From contig CAZCLK010000005.1 in assembly GCA_964499575.1 (NCBI GenBank), forward strand, positions 28,300-92,299: a DNA stretch of 64,000 nt, read 5' to 3'. A model generated the notes under the pieces. That model saw nothing but the letters and a program-made list of their open reading frames with translations, was not told where the DNA came from and searched no databases. Positions 61,359 through 64,000 of this stretch are shown one piece after another. Each line of letters opens with the position of its first letter. Position 1 is the stretch's first letter. The stretch is from JAAYCT01 sp964499575 (GTDB taxonomy: Bacteria; Bacillota; Clostridia; Saccharofermentanales; Saccharofermentanaceae). A program made the translations under genes and the position numbers.

Positions 61359-61970
61359 CTACAATAAACGCAACGACTTGCGTATCAGTTCCTCGGTCCT
61401 GATATCGACGGTGTAGGCTTCGTTGGCCGCCTTCATCGCCTGTTGCGCGGAGTAGCCGAGGACAACCAGTGCGCTGACGGCTTCCCGGACAACCGTAATG
61501 CCTCCTTCGGCCTCCGCAGCGCCCGATCCCGAGAAACGGTCATCCATACCCTCCATCTCGTGCGCGAAGCCTTTAAGCTTATCCTTGAGCTCCAGAATGA
61601 TCCTTTCGGCGACCTTCTTCCCGACGCCCTTGATCTGAATGAGCCGGTTCGTGTCTCCGGTGATGACCGCGAGCGCGAACTCGCTTGCCGGTATGCTTCC
61701 CGAAAGGGACGCGGCGACCTTCGGTCCGATACCGGTCACCTGCAGAAGCAGGATAAATAAATCGTGCTCAACGGGGCTCGGAAATCCGTACAATGCGTTG
61801 GTGTCCTCGCGAACATAGTGATACGTATAAACGCAAACCGTATCGTTCAATTTCCCGATTCGCTCCTGTACCGGCGGCGGGCAGAATATTTGATAACCGA
61901 TCCCGGCGTTATCGACGATGATGGAGTCCTCCTTTTTCAAAACCAGAGTCCCCTTGATGTACGCAAACAT
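61359..61970 (-). CDS. ruvA: Holliday junction DNA helicase subunit RuvA
   Basis: The 203-residue protein binds the four-way junction and loads RuvB. It has the N-terminal OB domain (MFAYIKGTLV), two helix-hairpin-helix motifs (TGIGPKVAASLSG, KGVGKKVAERII) and a C-terminal RuvB-binding helix domain (AVSALVVLGYSAQQAMKA). GGGAGGATC precedes the ATG. It follows ruvC by 26 bases. Confidence 0.96.
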   Translation of the reverse strand: MFAYIKGTLVLKKEDSIIVDNAGIGYQIFCPPPVQERIGKLNDTVCVYTYHYVREDTNALYGFPSPVEHDLFILLLQVTGIGPKVAASLSGSIPASEFALAVITGDTNRLIQIKGVGKKVAERIILELKDKLKGFAHEMEGMDDRFSGSGAAEAEGGITVVREAVSALVVLGYSAQQAMKAANEAYTVDIRTEELIRKSLRLL

Positions 61971-61996
61971 ATCCTGATCCTCCCGGGTTACATTGT

Positions 61997-62530
61997 TTAT
62001 TGAATCAATTTCTTGGACGTCGGGCCGAGTTGATAGCCGCCGACCGCTTTACTGCCGCGGAAAAGCCCGGTATGCGCCTGACAAATCGCGACGGCCAGAG
62101 CATCCGAAGCATCGTCCTTCGCCGGGATCTGATCGAGGCAAAGGATGGTCTTGACCATCTGCGATACCTGATTCTTGTCCGCGCGACCGTAACCGGTCAC
62201 CGCCAGTTTGATCTGCATCGGCGTGTATTCATAGACCGGAATGCCGGCTTTGGCGGCGGCCAGTATCGCGACGCCCCGGGCTTGAGCGGCACCGATGGCC
62301 GTCGTTGTGTTTCTTGAAAAAAAGAGTTCTTCGACCGCCATCACATCCGGCGAATATCTCCGGATCAAAGCCTCGAGTTCCTGATAGATGGTCAATAACC
62401 GAATCTCGAAAGGAACTCTCGCCTGAGTCGATACAACTCCGAAATCAAGCATTCTGGAGCGGTTCGACAGATATTCGATCAAGCCGTATCCGGTGATCGC
62501 GTATCCGGGATCGATGCCGAGTATGATCAT
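61997..62530 (-). CDS. ruvC: Holliday junction resolvase RuvC
   Basis: RuvC cuts the junction held by RuvAB. The 177-residue product has the four catalytic acids: D7 (GIDPG), E67 (AVEELFF), D140 and D143 (KDDASDALA). It heads the ruvC-ruvA-ruvB-queH operon under a promoter with an extended -10 and a LexA-like box, so expression should rise after DNA damage as for recA. Confidence 0.95.
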   Translation of the reverse strand: MIILGIDPGYAITGYGLIEYLSNRSRMLDFGVVSTQARVPFEIRLLTIYQELEALIRRYSPDVMAVEELFFSRNTTTAIGAAQARGVAILAAAKAGIPVYEYTPMQIKLAVTGYGRADKNQVSQMVKTILCLDQIPAKDDASDALAVAICQAHTGLFRGSKAVGGYQLGPTSKKLIQ

Positions 62531-62549
62531 TTATTGCCCTTTCCGATAT

Positions 62550-62563
62550 CAAACATTCGTTCT
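62550..62563. promoter_or_regulatory. LexA-like box at ruvCAB
   Basis: On the minus strand AGAACGAATGTTTG matches the Gram-positive LexA consensus CGAACRNRYGTTYC at 12 of 14 positions, with only the outermost bases differing. It lies 4 bases downstream of the -10, over the expected transcription start. Confidence 0.65.
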
Positions 62564-62567
62564 TTTT

Positions 62568-62596
62568 ATTATAGCAATCCGTCGAAAATGATGCAA
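62568..62596 (-). promoter_or_regulatory. ruvCAB-queH promoter
   Basis: On the minus strand an extended -10 TGCTATAAT (62568-62576) stands 17 bases after a partial -35 TTGCAT (62591-62596). Confidence 0.7.
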
Positions 62597-62603
62597 GTCG
62601 TCC

Positions 62604-63929
62604 TCAGTTCAATCGATCAAGGATATAAACCGGCTTGGCCGGAACGGCCGGTGCGATACGATATGCGTTTCTCGCCATACTTGAAGCGTCGCGGATTGAA
62701 GATGGATCGGCGATACTGTTTTCTCCGGTATAAAGCGAACACAGAAGTTCTCCTTTACGCACATAGTCCCCGATTTTCCGGTGCAGGATCAGACCCGCGC
62801 CGAAATCGATCCTGTCCGTCTTTTTCTTTCTGCCCGCTCCGAGAAGAACCGATGCCTTGCCGATTTCGGAGGCGAAGACTTCGTGAACATACCCGTCCGT
62901 TTCGGAAAGGATTTCTTCCCGAAGAACCGGCTGATCCCGGTATTGAAGTGATCCGTCCGTGTTGACCGACCCGCCCTGCGACCGGATAAATGAAAGGAAA
63001 GCAGCCCGCGCATCCCCGGATTTGATTTTTTCTGCACAAAGCGCGTATGCGTCAGAGAACTCCTGCGCTTCTTCATACCCGGACATCCGGAGCATCGATG
63101 CGGCCAGAGTGAGGCACACCGTAAGCAAATCTTCCGGCATTTCACCGCTGAAGAAATCCTCGACCTCCCGCATTTCCAGAATATTACCGACTGCGCGTCC
63201 GAGCGGCTCCCGCATCGAAGAAACGACGCACGTCACCGGGCGACCGGCGATTCTTCCGATATCGATCATTGCGTTCGAAAGTGCCGTTGCGCTTTTAACA
63301 TCTTTCATAAAGGCTCCGTCCCCGCAGGTTACATCCAGGACGATAGCATCCGCTCCGCCGGCGATCTTCTTGCTCATGATGCTGGACGCGATCAGAGGGA
63401 TCGAATCCACCGTACCGGTGACATCTCTCAGCGAATAGAGTTCCTTGTCGGCAGGCGCCAATTCCGGCGTCTGGGCCGAGAGGACCGCGCCGCAGCGACG
63501 GACATATTCCGGGAAATCCGAAATCGGGATTTCGGTTTGAAAGCCTTTGACGGATTCCAGTTTGTCGATCGTACCGCCGGTAAATCCAAGTCCTCTGCCG
63601 GAAAGCTTGACAACCGGGACTTTGAATGACGCCACCAGCGGAAGAATGATCGGGGTACATTTGTCGCCGACTCCGCCGGTACTGTGTTTATCGATAATAC
63701 GGTCGCTGATCGAAGACAGATCGCAAAGTTTCCCCGAATGAGCCATCCGGAGCGTCAGTTCCGTCATTTCGGCCGCATTCATTCCGTTCAGTACGATCGC
63801 CATCAGAAGCGCTGAGATTTGATAGTCCGGAATGGACTTTTGCGAAACGCCGTCGACGAAAAAGGCGATCTGGTCCCCGCTTAAAGGCTTCCCGTATCGT
63901 TTATCCGAAATGATATCTCTTATATCCAT
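62604..63929 (-). CDS. pdp: Pyrimidine-nucleoside phosphorylase
   Basis: The enzyme splits uridine and thymidine to base and ribose or deoxyribose 1-phosphate for salvage. The 441-residue product has the phosphate site KHSTGGVGDK at 81-90 and the family signature SGRGLGFTGGTIDKLES at about 114-130, plus LDVTCGDGAFMK. The length and the lack of an N-terminal extension fit the bacterial Pdp group; thymidine-specific DeoA is the alternative. AAGGGG precedes the ATG. It lies upstream of ruvC but the latter has its own promoter. Confidence 0.93.
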   Translation of the reverse strand: MDIRDIISDKRYGKPLSGDQIAFFVDGVSQKSIPDYQISALLMAIVLNGMNAAEMTELTLRMAHSGKLCDLSSISDRIIDKHSTGGVGDKCTPIILPLVASFKVPVVKLSGRGLGFTGGTIDKLESVKGFQTEIPISDFPEYVRRCGAVLSAQTPELAPADKELYSLRDVTGTVDSIPLIASSIMSKKIAGGADAIVLDVTCGDGAFMKDVKSATALSNAMIDIGRIAGRPVTCVVSSMREPLGRAVGNILEMREVEDFFSGEMPEDLLTVCLTLAASMLRMSGYEEAQEFSDAYALCAEKIKSGDARAAFLSFIRSQGGSVNTDGSLQYRDQPVLREEILSETDGYVHEVFASEIGKASVLLGAGRKKKTDRIDFGAGLILHRKIGDYVRKGELLCSLYTGENSIADPSSIRDASSMARNAYRIAPAVPAKPVYILDRLN

Positions 63930-63945
63930 GAGAACACCCCTTGCG

Positions 63946-63951
63946 ATTATA
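63946..63951 (-). promoter_or_regulatory. possible -10 for pdp
   Basis: A perfect TATAAT on the minus strand lies 16 bases before the start codon. The -35 is not convincing. Confidence 0.35.
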
Positions 63952-64000
63952 TGTACTGATTGTACACCAATTGCCCGGTTTTCGATTGAAAAGACCTCCT

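Noticed and set aside
1..64000. CRISPR array, complete insertion sequence or prophage
   Set aside because: No regularly spaced repeats, transposase, integrase or phage structural genes were found on either strand.

Overview
The window is a chromosomal segment of a Gram-positive, low-to-moderate GC bacterium of the class Clostridia (Firmicutes). The evidence is a Firmicute-type LexA box at recA, strong AGGAGG ribosome sites, TTG and GTG starts, a pyrophosphate-dependent phosphofructokinase, the long (about 385-residue) clostridial PRPP synthetase family, a decarboxylase-type sodium pump subunit and a cellulase of the kind found in gut or digester clostridia. I cannot name the genus. A run of 100 N at 55018-55117 shows a draft scaffold. 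Gene density is very high and no stretch over 300 bases lacks a gene or a recognisable site. Layout: 1-13600 is a minus-strand housekeeping block. In the direction of transcription it reads proC-rnhA-nudix-ftsK-folD-cinA-murJ, then the SOS-controlled recA-recX-rimO-pgsA, then acpP with its own promoter and terminator, rnc, and the first 15 codons of smc at the window edge. 13600-19000 is a more accessory stretch between tRNA-Trp and tRNA-Pro: a flavodoxin, an operon of an SDR dehydrogenase, a ferritin-like protein and a membrane-anchored GH5 cellulase, and a zinc-ribbon membrane protein. An unusual palindrome lies inside the tRNA-Trp terminator. 19000-28300 holds pnp (with a long leader hairpin), rpsO, a diguanylate cyclase, PPi-dependent phosphofructokinase, a flavin reductase, a GNAT-methylguanine methyltransferase fusion, an orphan ABC sugar-binding lipoprotein and tRNA-Thr. 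28300-38200 contains yerC-secA followed without a gap by a nucleoside and SAM by-product salvage set (punA-ahcY-mtaD). Upstream of it lies a three-gene TadE/DUF5702-like cluster of pseudopilin-type proteins. 38200-53800 carries a metallo-hydrolase-pheS-pheT unit, a divergent methylglyoxal-synthase-like protein, the elongation set radC-mreC-mreD-PBP2 (no mreB), a SEC-C protein with eukaryotic-type isocitrate dehydrogenase, and engB-comEC-holA. 53900-64000 has two tandem PRPP synthetase paralogs on either side of the assembly gap, a sodium-pump decarboxylase beta subunit with a small gamma-like anchor, a basic-tailed membrane protein, rqcH, and the minus-strand operon ruvC-ruvA-ruvB-queH with a second LexA-like box, preceded by pyrimidine-nucleoside phosphorylase. 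How the genes work together: recA/recX, ruvCAB, holA, ftsK and the Ogt fusion serve DNA repair and chromosome handling, with two predicted LexA operators linking recA and ruvCAB. murJ, PBP2 and mreCD build the lateral wall. pnp, rnc, rqcH, rimO and queH act on RNA and ribosomes. punA, ahcY, mtaD, pdp and the prs pair recycle nucleosides and ribose. No complete undescribed multi-gene defence system is visible. The best candidates for something new are the TadE/DUF5702 cluster, the methylglyoxal-synthase-like protein with lost phosphate-binding residues, the pnp leader hairpin and the nested palindrome next to tRNA-Trp.
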